Positions 1-6,622 of a stretch of DNA of 7,439 bases are shown here, in pieces. The notes below the pieces were generated by a model, which was not told the origin of the DNA, searched no databases, and saw nothing but the letters and a program-made list of their open reading frames with translations. Positions within the stretch are counted from its first letter, which is position 1. Every line of letters begins with the position of its first letter. Both the position numbers and the translations under genes were made by a program. The DNA lies in contig JAGQOI010000043.1 of the NCBI GenBank assembly GCA_020427625.1, positions 1 through 7,439 of the forward strand, written 5' to 3'. The stretch is from Phycisphaerales bacterium. Lineage in GTDB: Bacteria > Planctomycetota > Phycisphaerae > Phycisphaerales > SM1A02.

Positions 1-510
1 TGCGCCGTCGAGGTCACGAGCGAACGCACCCTGCGCCCGGTCATGGTCACGACCCAGCCCCACCCGGGATTCCCGACCGATCTCCAGGCCCAGATCATGG
101 CGCTGCTGTGCCTCGCCGACGGCAACAGCATCATCACCGAGAAGATCTACCCCGAACGCTTCATGCACGTCGCCGAACTCACCCGCATGGGCGCGCGACT
201 CTACCGGCAGGGACCGACCGTCATGGTCGAAGGCGTCGGACGACTCGTCGGCGCGCCCGTCATGGCGAGCGACCTCCGCGGCTCGGCCTGCCTCGTCCTC
301 GCCGGACTCGTCGCCGAAGGCACCACCATCGTGAGCCGCGTCTATCACCTCGATCGAGGCTACAGCCGCCTCGAGCAGACGCTCAACGCCCTCGGCGCCG
401 ACATCACCCGCTTCAACCCCGATCGCGCCGCCGACCACAATCCCGCGGCCAGCGAGAACGCCTCAGTCACCGCCATCCGCGCGTCGGACCTCATGAAGAA
501 GGACCGCTGA
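1..510 (+). CDS. murA: UDP-N-acetylglucosamine 1-carboxyvinyltransferase (MurA), C-terminal part
   Basis: MurA transfers enolpyruvate from phosphoenolpyruvate to UDP-N-acetylglucosamine, the first committed step of peptidoglycan synthesis in the cytoplasm. The gene enters from the left edge; the open frame runs from base 1 and gives 169 residues. Seen: the family signature PGFPTDLQAQ (residues 23-32), whose Asp (residue 27, bases 79-81) matches the catalytic Asp305 of the E. coli enzyme; the block ITEKIYPERFMHVAEL; and HLDRGYSRLE, whose Arg (residue 119, bases 355-357) matches E. coli Arg397. The normal C-terminus comes soon after this block (LNALGADITR). Here about 28 more residues follow, polar and not recognisable. 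The last 15 of these and the stop codon overlap the convergent RNA methyltransferase gene. The fold and active-site blocks leave little doubt; the ATG at 43 is internal, not the start. Confidence 0.97.
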   Translation, partial: CAVEVTSERTLRPVMVTTQPHPGFPTDLQAQIMALLCLADGNSIITEKIYPERFMHVAELTRMGARLYRQGPTVMVEGVGRLVGAPVMASDLRGSACLVLAGLVAEGTTIVSRVYHLDRGYSRLEQTLNALGADITRFNPDRAADHNPAASENASVTAIRASDLMKKDR

Positions 511-1290
511 CGCGACCGCGACGTTCAGACTCGGCACGCCCGGCGCCATCGGGATCGCATACACGCCGTCGCACGACGCCAGCGTCGACGACGACACGCC
601 GCGACCCTCCGAACCGAACACGAACCCCCGACGACCCGACCGCGGGATCTCGGTGATCGATCGCGCGCCCGCGACCGACTCGGCGGCACACACCGTCATC
701 CCCCACCGCGTCCGCAACCGCTCCAGATCCGCGCCCCAGTCCGCGCTCGTCGCCCACGGCACCGCGAACACGTGACCCATCGAGATCCGGATCGCCTTGC
801 GAAACAACGGGTCGGCGCAGGTCGCGTCGAGGATGACCGCATCCGCGCCGAACGCGGCCGCGTTGCGGAACACGCTTCCGATGTTGTCGACATGGGTCAC
901 GCCTTCGCACAACACGACGCACCAGTCGCGTTCCGGATCGAGCCCGCCGAGCACCCGATCGACCGCATCGGCCGATGCCGCGGGCCGGCGCCCGCTCGCG
1001 AGCACGCCGCCGTGCACGCGGTAGCCGCTGATCGTCGACATCGCCGCGTCGTCGAGCACGTAGACCGGTCCCGCGTGCGCCTCGAGTCCGCCGTCGGCCC
1101 GCAGGCGCGCCAGGCGCGTCGGACTGACGAGGATCGAGTCCACGGTCCAGGACGACGCGAGGACGCGACGGAGGACCGGCTCGGACTCGACGAGGAACAA
1201 CCCGTCGCGCCCGCGCAGATCGGCGTCGCGCACGTCGCGGTACGGCGCGAGACGCACATCGTCGAGCGACTCGACCGCGATCGCGTTCAT
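463..1290 (-). CDS. SpoU/TrmH-family RNA 2'-O-methyltransferase
   Basis: A 275-residue SPOUT (trefoil-knot) enzyme, which by family transfers a methyl group from S-adenosylmethionine to a ribose 2'-OH in rRNA or tRNA. The N-terminus (about 20-105, with GLFLVESEPVLRRVL at 30-44) resembles the SpoU substrate-binding, L7Ae-like domain. The catalytic domain (about 124-270) shows all three motifs: motif 1 DNIGSVFRNAAAFGA (135-149, Asn136 and Arg142), motif 2 FVFGSEGRGVS (223-233), and motif 3 IPMAPGVPSLNVAVA (246-260). DPLFRKAIRISMG (160-172) is also typical of the family. The ATG at 1290 was chosen because homology begins there and it forms an ATGA overlap with the hydrolase stop. The open frame continues upstream to 2244, but only as shadow sequence. 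The exact RNA target cannot be told. It is the last gene of the operon and ends 48 bp inside murA on the opposite strand. Confidence 0.92.
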   Translation of the reverse strand: MNAIAVESLDDVRLAPYRDVRDADLRGRDGLFLVESEPVLRRVLASSWTVDSILVSPTRLARLRADGGLEAHAGPVYVLDDAAMSTISGYRVHGGVLASGRRPAASADAVDRVLGGLDPERDWCVVLCEGVTHVDNIGSVFRNAAAFGADAVILDATCADPLFRKAIRISMGHVFAVPWATSADWGADLERLRTRWGMTVCAAESVAGARSITEIPRSGRRGFVFGSEGRGVSSSTLASCDGVYAIPMAPGVPSLNVAVASAVLLHEVRRADGGD

Positions 1291-2699
1291 TCGTCCCCGT
1301 CCGCCGGCACCGGCGGCCCGGGCGGGAGGATCTCCAGCAGGAGCGGCACTGCCGGCGGGACGTCGCCGCCCGGCAGGAGGTTCACGATCATGCTCATGTG
1401 ATCCGCTACCACGATCCGACGCTCGGTGACGCCGTCGAGCCAGACCGACTCCATCGACACGACGCCGTCGCCGAGATCGTGCACGGCCCGGCGAAGATCG
1501 TCCGCGGCCTGCTCGACGCGCTCCGGCCCGGCCAGTTCGCGCAGCCACGCCGGCGACCGGTCGAGCATCTCCAGCGCCCGATCGGCGATCGTCTCGACCG
1601 TTCGTTCGCCCGCCGGCGAGAGGTGCGCCGCGACCGTGACGTGGCGCGTGAACGTCGCGAGCGGGCGGGCGTTGAGGTCGGTGAGGAACGCCGACTCGGG
1701 CAGGAGGTCGACGCCCGCCTCGCCGTCGCCGTCGGCCTCGGGTCCGGCCCACGATCCGCCGCGCAGCACGAACTGCTCGACCTGGTCGCGGATCTCGACG
1801 ACGCCGCGGTACTTCGCCCAGGCGGAACCGTGGTTCGGCGTGCCGAGCATGACGAGGGTGTCGATGGCGGGCAGGTCGTCGGAGCCGCGTCCGTCGCCGG
1901 CGTAGTAGGCGGGTCGGGTGAGGACGTCGCGGAGGACGAGTCCGCCCATGGAGTGTCCGACGGCGTCGACGTGCACGACGCCGCGCCGGCGAAGATCGCG
2001 CAGGGCCGCGACGAGCAGGTCCGCGCTGCGATCGATCGGTCCGTCGTTGGGGTAGTCGAAGACGAGCACGACGCGTCCGGAGTCCATGAGCGGCGGGACG
2101 GCGTCGCGCCACTGCCAGCTCGGCGCATCGAGTCCGTGCACGAGCAGCACGACGCGCGGCGGCGGCGGCGCGTCGTCGAGGGCGATGCGCCCCATCGCGC
2201 TCGACGCCCGCCGGATGCCGTAGGTCGCGCCGTGATCCGACCACGGCGGCGTGAGCGTGCGCACGAGTCGCTCGCGGAGTCGCCGGCCGATGTCGGTGAT
2301 GTGCGCGCGCCCGGCCGCGCCGTCGAACACGAGGCGCAGACGCTCGTCGTCGGCCTCGACGGACACGGTGCCGCCGGTGCGTTCGTGGAGGTCGTCGAGA
2401 TCGAGGCGTGTCACGAGTCGATCGGCGGGCACGGTCCAGTCGAGGTGCTCGAAGACGTCGAATCGCGCCGGACGGTCGTCGGCGTGCCGCAGCGCGCGGA
2501 AGAGGTCGGCGACGGCGAGTCGTCCGTCGTGCAGCGGCACGTCGACGCGGAGCACCTCGTCGCTCGTGTCGACCGGACGCGCCGAGGCGAGCGCCGAGGT
2601 GCGCGGGGCGACGAGCAGCGCGACGAGCAGGATGAGCGGGGCGATGACGACGATCCGATGGCGCACGACGGGCTCCGGGGGACGGCAGTGGCTCGTCAT
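1287..2699 (-). CDS. exported alpha/beta hydrolase, lipase/PGAP1-like
   Basis: A 470-residue serine hydrolase, probably a lipase or esterase acting outside the cytoplasm. Seen: a basic N-terminus, a hydrophobic stretch (about 16-31) and ALASA before residue 41, which read as a cleavable signal peptide. The oxyanion-loop motif LLVHGLDAPSW lies at 185-195 and the nucleophile elbow GHSMGG at 248-253 (Ser250). MLGTPNHGSAW (284-294) is typical of triacylglycerol-lipase-like proteins. DLGDGVVSMES (408-418) and VADHMSM (431-437) supply a likely Asp411 and His434, so the triad looks complete. Residues 41-180 precede the hydrolase core and match nothing I recognise. The chosen ATG at 2699 puts the signal peptide at the N-terminus. 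An in-frame ATG at 2762 would add 21 residues and overlap the mlaD stop as ATGA. The substrate is unknown; its place after mlaFD suggests a membrane lipid (inference). Confidence 0.87.
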   Translation of the reverse strand: MTSHCRPPEPVVRHRIVVIAPLILLVALLVAPRTSALASARPVDTSDEVLRVDVPLHDGRLAVADLFRALRHADDRPARFDVFEHLDWTVPADRLVTRLDLDDLHERTGGTVSVEADDERLRLVFDGAAGRAHITDIGRRLRERLVRTLTPPWSDHGATYGIRRASSAMGRIALDDAPPPPRVVLLVHGLDAPSWQWRDAVPPLMDSGRVVLVFDYPNDGPIDRSADLLVAALRDLRRRGVVHVDAVGHSMGGLVLRDVLTRPAYYAGDGRGSDDLPAIDTLVMLGTPNHGSAWAKYRGVVEIRDQVEQFVLRGGSWAGPEADGDGEAGVDLLPESAFLTDLNARPLATFTRHVTVAAHLSPAGERTVETIADRALEMLDRSPAWLRELAGPERVEQAADDLRRAVHDLGDGVVSMESVWLDGVTERRIVVADHMSMIVNLLPGGDVPPAVPLLLEILPPGPPVPADGDE

Positions 2700-2758
2700 G
2701 ATACGTCTCGTCGACGGTGCGGAGTCCGGTGCGGGGCTCGCGCGGGCGTCGATCGTCC

Positions 2759-4066
2759 TCATTCGTCGAGCGCGAGCATGTTGAGCAGGGCTTCCTGGGC
2801 CTTCGTGTAGTTGTCGAGGCGTTCGCGGAGGTGCTGCTCGATCTGCCGCATCGAGTCGGGATCGGTGAGCCGGTCGCCGTGGGCGTCGAGGATGTTCTGC
2901 ATCGACAGCGAGGTGTCGCGGAGGTCGGTCACGGCGACGGCGAAGGTCCGCGCGGCTTCGTAGAGCAGTTCGTGCTGGATCTCGTCCGGCGTCGCGCGAT
3001 ACAGGAGTTTCCACGGACTGCGCCGGAGTTCATTCGAGGCGAACTTGATCTGTTGCGCGGTGTGGCGGGCGTCGGTGACGATGTCGCGGAGTCCCGGCGT
3101 CGTGCGCTGGAACTCGGCGTCGATGCGCGAGGCGACGGTCGCGAACGTGTCGACGCCTTCGTGGGCACGATCGAGCAGGGCGTGGGCGCGGGGGACGGTC
3201 TCGTCGCGGAACGTCGCGACGAGCTGCCGGGCGTCCGCGCCGATCGCCTCGGCATGGTCGAGCGTGTTCCGCACCGGCTCGCGGGCGTCGGTGATGATGG
3301 CCCGGGCGTCGGCGACGGCGGCATCGACCTGATCGACGGTCCCACGTCCGGCGGCGAGGACGTCGTTCGCGGCGTCCATGGCGTCGTTGCCGCGCTGGAT
3401 GGCGCGATCGACGGCCGCGACCCATCGGGCGTAGTCGTCGACGGCGCGATCGGTGAGGCCCTGGACGTTGGTGGTCGCGGCCTGCGCGCTGTCGAGGATG
3501 GGCACGATGCGGTCGGCGTATTCCTCGCGCACATCGCGCAGGAAGGTGCTGAAGGCCTCGACGTTGTCGAGGGTGCTGGCGATGTCGGCCGCGACCTCGG
3601 GTCCGATGAAGTCGTCGAGCATGCCGCCGGCGCGGGTCGCGTCGAGCGTTCCGCCCGGGGGGACGGTGGCGCCGGCGGCGGTGCCGGTGCTCGCGAAGTT
3701 GATGGCGCTCATGCTGCCGAGGAGCGGCGCGACGCGCACGGCGACGGCGTCCTCGTGGATGGCGACGGTGCGTCGGAGCCGGATCCGCACGTCGATCGCC
3801 TCGAGGCCGCCGCCCTCGGTCGCGTGAATCGGTTCGATGCCGGTGACGCGTCCCATGGGGAGTCCGCCGACGCGGACTTCGGAGCCGGGCTTGATGCCCT
3901 GGACGCCGTCGTCGACGCTGAAGCGGACGCGGTACGGGTGGGTCGGTTCGAAGTAGGTCCACACCTCGGTGAGGACGCCGATGACGGCCATCGTGAGCAC
4001 GATCCCGACCGTCACGAACACGCCCGCGCGGACATTGTTCCGGGTGCGGTCGCTCGTCGTGGACAT
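2759..4066 (-). CDS. mlaD: MlaD family (MCE domain) lipid-transport protein
   Basis: The periplasmic, membrane-anchored substrate-binding subunit of an Mla-type lipid transporter; MCE proteins form hexameric rings with a lipid-conducting central pore. Seen in 435 residues: a short polar N-terminus, one transmembrane anchor (about 14-36), then an MCE domain (about 44-140) with VRFSVDDGVQGIKPGSEVRV and GGLPMGRVTGIEPI. Next comes a long Ala/Asp/Arg-rich, nearly all-helical region (about 150-435) with likely coiled-coil segments and a conspicuous RRSPWKLLYRATPDE at 348-362. E. coli MlaD has only about 183 residues, so the C-terminal part is a large addition. The start is supported by a strong ribosome binding site, AAGGAGAG at 4072-4079, five bases before the ATG. 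It lies directly downstream of the MlaF-type ATPase after a 63-bp gap. The family is clear, but one-to-one orthology with E. coli mlaD is not shown. Confidence 0.93.
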   Translation of the reverse strand: MSTTSDRTRNNVRAGVFVTVGIVLTMAVIGVLTEVWTYFEPTHPYRVRFSVDDGVQGIKPGSEVRVGGLPMGRVTGIEPIHATEGGGLEAIDVRIRLRRTVAIHEDAVAVRVAPLLGSMSAINFASTGTAAGATVPPGGTLDATRAGGMLDDFIGPEVAADIASTLDNVEAFSTFLRDVREEYADRIVPILDSAQAATTNVQGLTDRAVDDYARWVAAVDRAIQRGNDAMDAANDVLAAGRGTVDQVDAAVADARAIITDAREPVRNTLDHAEAIGADARQLVATFRDETVPRAHALLDRAHEGVDTFATVASRIDAEFQRTTPGLRDIVTDARHTAQQIKFASNELRRSPWKLLYRATPDEIQHELLYEAARTFAVAVTDLRDTSLSMQNILDAHGDRLTDPDSMRQIEQHLRERLDNYTKAQEALLNMLALDE

Positions 4067-4082
4067 GATCGCTCTCCTTGCG

Positions 4083-4110
4083 GTGCGCGTCGCGGGCGAC
4101 GTCGGCGCAC
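4083..4110 (-). other. stem-loop in the mlaF-mlaD intergenic gap
   Basis: The arm GTGCGC (4083-4088) pairs with GCGCAC (4105-4110). Inside it GTCGC (4089-4093) faces GCGAC (4096-4100); opening the innermost C-G pair leaves a four-base loop, and four unpaired bases (4101-4104) bulge on one side. In the minus-strand transcript it sits only three bases upstream of the mlaD ribosome binding site. No run of U follows, so it does not look like an intrinsic terminator. It could be an RNA-stability or processing element, or could modulate mlaD translation. The pairing is seen; any role is inferred. Confidence 0.4.
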
Positions 4111-4129
4111 AGTGTACCCGCGCCGCCGC

Positions 4130-5026
4130 CTACACGTCGCGCGTCGACTGGACCGACGGGCCGTCGGCGAACGACGGCGCGGCGGCCTCGCCGAGCAGGT
4201 CCTCGGCGTAGTTCCCGGCGGCCCGGCGGTTCGTGATCGGTCCGTCCGCCTCGCCGCGCAGGAACTGACGGATGAGCTGCTGCGTCTCGTCGAGTTCGTC
4301 CAGGCGCTCCCGCGGATGATCGCGCAGCACCTCGAACGCCTCGCGTCGATCGACCATGATCATGTTGCCCTTGTCGAGCATCGCCATGCGATCGGCGATC
4401 GTGAACGCGGAGTCCATCTCGTGCGTGACGACGACGCTCGTGACGCCGAGCTTCTTCGAGAGATTGCCGATGAGCCGGTCGATCTCGGCCGACGTGACCG
4501 GATCGAGGCCCGCCGACGGCTCGTCGTAGAAGAGGATCTTCGGATCGAGGGCGAGCGCCCGCGCGAGGCCGGCCCGCTTCTTCATGCCGCCGGAGATCTG
4601 CGACGGGAACTTGTCCGCGTGCTCGCGCAGTCCGACCTGCTCGAGCTTGATCTTCACCGTGATGTCGATGATCGTCTTGTCGAGGGTCGTGTGCTCCTCG
4701 AGCGGGAGGGCGACGTTCTCGGCGATCGTCATCGAGTTGAACAGCGCCCCCGACTGGAACAGGATGCCGAACCGCTTGCGCACCTCGTTGAGGCCGGGCT
4801 CGTCGAGCTCGTTGAGCACCCGGCCGAAGATCGCGACCGAACCCGAGTCCGGCATGATGGCGCCGATCATGTGACGCAGCATCGTCGACTTGCCCGAGCC
4901 CGAGCCGCCCATGATCACCATCGTCTCCCCCTCCACGATGTCGAGGTTCAGACCCTTCAGCACGGTCTGATCGCCGAATCGCTTCGTGAGATCGCGGATC
5001 TCGATCACGACGCGCTGCTTCGTCAC
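4130..5026 (-). CDS. mlaF: MlaF family ABC transporter ATP-binding protein
   Basis: The cytoplasmic ATPase that powers an Mla-type phospholipid/lipid transporter. In 298 residues all nucleotide-binding motifs are intact: Walker A GGSGSGKST (40-48), Q-loop Gln91 within ILFQSGALF, signature ISGGMKKRAGLARALA (144-159, the SGGM-K-R form typical of MlaF/Mkl proteins), Walker B ILFYDEPSAGLDP (164-176) and the switch His202 in VVVTHEMDSA. The core ends near residue 250. About 48 further residues (LRGEADGPITNRR onward) form a polar tail, somewhat longer than in E. coli MlaF (269 residues in total). The start is GTG (5026-5024), overlapping the previous gene's TGA as GTGA, with a good Shine-Dalgarno ten bases upstream. 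It precedes mlaD, but no mlaE-type permease or mlaB gene is present in the window. Retinoid/toluene-type importers named Ttg2A or Mkl are other names for the same family. Confidence 0.95.
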   Translation of the reverse strand: MTKQRVVIEIRDLTKRFGDQTVLKGLNLDIVEGETMVIMGGSGSGKSTMLRHMIGAIMPDSGSVAIFGRVLNELDEPGLNEVRKRFGILFQSGALFNSMTIAENVALPLEEHTTLDKTIIDITVKIKLEQVGLREHADKFPSQISGGMKKRAGLARALALDPKILFYDEPSAGLDPVTSAEIDRLIGNLSKKLGVTSVVVTHEMDSAFTIADRMAMLDKGNMIMVDRREAFEVLRDHPRERLDELDETQQLIRQFLRGEADGPITNRRAAGNYAEDLLGEAAAPSFADGPSVQSTRDV

Positions 5027-5850
5027 GGCTGCTCACCCTCCGTCACCGCCGGCGACGACGCCGCGAGCACCCGCGACACCTCGCCCGATGACGACGCAGG
5101 ATAAAGCAGATCGCCCGCGACGGGATCGAGGATGACCAGCCACCCCCAGGTCGCCCGAGGCGGCCAGCCCGAGGGATCCGTGAGCAGGAACGACGCGTAC
5201 GCCGCCCGACCGCCACGATCGAACTCGATCTCGTACGCCATCACCAGGCCGCCCGGAACCGCCGCGTTCATCGCGACCGCGATCTCGCGGGTCGGCGCGG
5301 CGGCGGGCGCGGAGATCGACTGGATGTCGCCGTATCGACGCACGAGTTCCCGCATGAAGACCCGCGCCTCGTCCGCGGACTCCGGTCGCCCGAACGCCGA
5401 CGCGAGGGCCGCCGGATCGTCGACCCCGGCGCGAAGGGCCGGCAGCGGCCCGTCGAGCACCGGCCGACGCACGGTGACGTGCCAGGCCCAGGCGAGACCG
5501 ACATAAAGAACCAGCGCGACGCCGCTGATGACCAGGGCCGCGCGGGCCAGGCCCCGACCCGACCGATCCGGCCGCCGGCGCACCTCGCGCAGGCCGAACA
5601 ACGCCAGAATCGGCGCGATGAGCGGCATCGGCGGGAAGCACATGATGAGACTGCAGCAGAAGGCCGCGAACGCCCACAGGCTCAGTTGCGGGCGCGTTGC
5701 CGCGACGGTCGGGACGATGACGACGTCATCCGTCGCGGGCGACGGCGCGGGCGGCGACGGCGCGGGCGGCGGCGGACCGGTCACGGGCGCCGGGTCCGTC
5801 GGCGCGTCGTCGGTCGGTCGGGGTGTCGAGTCGATCTCATCCATCGCCAT
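5023..5850 (-). CDS. hypothetical membrane protein, DUF4190-like, third of three
   Basis: Function unknown. A 275-residue protein with a Pro/Ala-rich N-terminal tail (10-40, partly built on a perfect 15-bp duplication). Then come hydrophobic segments at about 56-89, with FCCSLIMC and PILALFGL, a strongly basic loop (REVRRRPDRSGRG, 88-100) and a further transmembrane segment (about 102-124). The C-terminal domain (about 135-275) contains EARVFMRELVRRYGDIQSIS (161-180) and later beta-rich sequence ending in LVILDPVAGDLLY. The basic loop should be cytoplasmic, which puts the C-terminal domain outside. The helix-basic loop-helix layout resembles DUF4190. The start at 5850 (MAMDEID) overlaps the upstream gene by 14 bp; ATG at 5844 is equally possible. 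The open frame continues upstream to 6000, but that part is Arg/Pro-rich shadow sequence. Its stop overlaps the mlaF start, so it is probably translationally coupled to the transporter. Confidence 0.8.
   Translation of the reverse strand: MAMDEIDSTPRPTDDAPTDPAPVTGPPPPAPSPPAPSPATDDVVIVPTVAATRPQLSLWAFAAFCCSLIMCFPPMPLIAPILALFGLREVRRRPDRSGRGLARAALVISGVALVLYVGLAWAWHVTVRRPVLDGPLPALRAGVDDPAALASAFGRPESADEARVFMRELVRRYGDIQSISAPAAAPTREIAVAMNAAVPGGLVMAYEIEFDRGGRAAYASFLLTDPSGWPPRATWGWLVILDPVAGDLLYPASSSGEVSRVLAASSPAVTEGEQP
5033..5041 (-). promoter_or_regulatory. ribosome binding site for the mlaF GTG start
   Basis: The minus strand reads GGAGGGTGA, ending seven bases before the GTG at 5026 (the GGAGG core is ten bases away). 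It lies in the 3' end of the upstream gene and supports GTG, rather than an internal ATG, as the translation start. Confidence 0.6.
5741..5770. repeat. perfect 15-bp tandem duplication in a Pro-rich linker
   Basis: The unit GACGGCGCGGGCGGC occurs at 5741-5755 and again at 5756-5770, and is partly continued on both sides. It lies in frame and encodes consecutive PPAPS-type repeats in the N-terminal tail of the third DUF4190-like protein, so a change in copy number would alter linker length without a frameshift. Confidence 0.75.
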
Positions 5851-6598
5851 CGGACGACGATCCGCCGGACGGGGGCGGCGCGACCTCGGCGGGCGGTGCC
5901 GTCCGGGCCGGGTCGACCGTCGGCGCGGCCACGGGCGTCGGCGCGGATCCGGGGGCGGGCAGTTCCATCGTCGGCGCGGTGAACGAGCCGGCCTGAACAT
6001 GGTCGATCAGCGGCATGCCGCTCACGCTCGAACTCTGATTCGTGTCGATCCAGATGATCACCGACATCGAGCCGTTCGGCCCGACGAGGGTGTACGGCAG
6101 CGGCACGACGGTGGTGCCCGGGGGCGGCTGCAGGTTGGGCGCCTGTCCGTAGGCGCTGATCGAGAAGCTCGACGAGGTCGGCGCGCCGATCTGCGCGACG
6201 ATGCCGCTGAAGAACGCGGTGATCTCATCGTCGGTCATCGAGGCATCGGCGGCGGTCGTGAAGTTCGCCCGCACCCCGATGACGTCGCCGCTGAGTCCCG
6301 GCTGAAGCACCGCGAGGCTGAGGCGGTTGAGCGGCGTCACGATGCCGAACCACACGCCCGCCTGGAGGAGGACACCGATCAGTCCGAGGACGATCCCGGC
6401 GATGGCGAGGCCCTTGCCGCGGACGTGCGGCTTGCCGGCGGAGAGTCCGAGGGCGAGGACACCCATGATGACGGCCGGAATGGACGTGACCGGCACGCAG
6501 CAGATCAGGCCGCAGATGAAGGACAGCACGGCCAGCACGCTGGTGCGGGACGTGGCATTCATCTCTTCGGGCGCGTAGGTCGGATCGAAATGCGTCAT
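5837..6598 (-). CDS. hypothetical membrane protein, DUF4190-like, second of three
   Basis: Function unknown; 253 residues. The N-terminal module fits DUF4190 best of the three. A hydrophobic hairpin (about 20-51, with FICGLICCVP) is followed by a basic loop (SAGKPHVRGKG, 53-63) and then GLAIAGIVLGLIGVLL (63-78), continuing to about 88. The C-terminal region (about 100-210) should face the periplasm. It contains DDEITAFFSGIVAQIGAPTS (123-142) and then alternating hydrophobic strands such as SMSVIIWIDTN. The last 40 residues are a Pro/Ala/Thr tail ending in Ser/Gly/Asp. The start is secure: GAGGAGG (6607-6613) lies eight bases before the ATG. It follows the first paralog after 24 bp and overlaps the third by 14 bp. 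A structural or accessory role near the lipid transporter is possible, but rests on position only. Confidence 0.85.
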   Translation of the reverse strand: MTHFDPTYAPEEMNATSRTSVLAVLSFICGLICCVPVTSIPAVIMGVLALGLSAGKPHVRGKGLAIAGIVLGLIGVLLQAGVWFGIVTPLNRLSLAVLQPGLSGDVIGVRANFTTAADASMTDDEITAFFSGIVAQIGAPTSSSFSISAYGQAPNLQPPPGTTVVPLPYTLVGPNGSMSVIIWIDTNQSSSVSGMPLIDHVQAGSFTAPTMELPAPGSAPTPVAAPTVDPARTAPPAEVAPPPSGGSSSDGDG

Positions 6599-6606
6599 CG
6601 TGGCGG

Positions 6607-6613
6607 CCTCCTC
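6607..6613 (-). promoter_or_regulatory. strong ribosome binding site of the second DUF4190-like gene
   Basis: GAGGAGG on the minus strand, eight bases before the ATG at 6598 and inside the 24-bp gap after the first paralog. It fixes the start of that gene. Confidence 0.7.
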
Positions 6614-6622
6614 AGGAAGGCG

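Noticed and set aside
1291..2244. Upstream extension of the methyltransferase frame
   Set aside because: The extension lies inside the hydrolase gene and is Arg/Ala-rich; family similarity starts at the ATG at 1290.
1398..2810. Plus-strand open frame of 470 codons opposite the hydrolase
   Set aside because: The opposite strand carries a signal peptide and an intact catalytic triad; this frame shows nothing recognisable.
1287..5026. Shift between C-ending and G-ending synonymous codons from gene to gene (mlaD more C-ending, mlaF more G-ending) as a sign of transfer
   Set aside because: Judged only by eye over the first codons of each gene; overall G+C and operon structure are continuous, so it does not support foreign origin.
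3030..5036. Minus-strand open frame of 668 codons in another frame across mlaF and mlaD
   Set aside because: Arg/His-rich shadow translation of two well-identified genes.
2717..5104. Plus-strand open frame of 795 codons opposite hydrolase, mlaD and mlaF
   Set aside because: It is antisense to clear domain-bearing genes, has a composition biased to Arg/Asp/Val/Gly and shows no domain; long antisense frames are expected at this G+C content.
5851..6000. Upstream extension of the third DUF4190-like gene to ATG 6000
   Set aside because: It would overlap the preceding gene by 164 bp and encodes Arg/Pro-rich shadow sequence.
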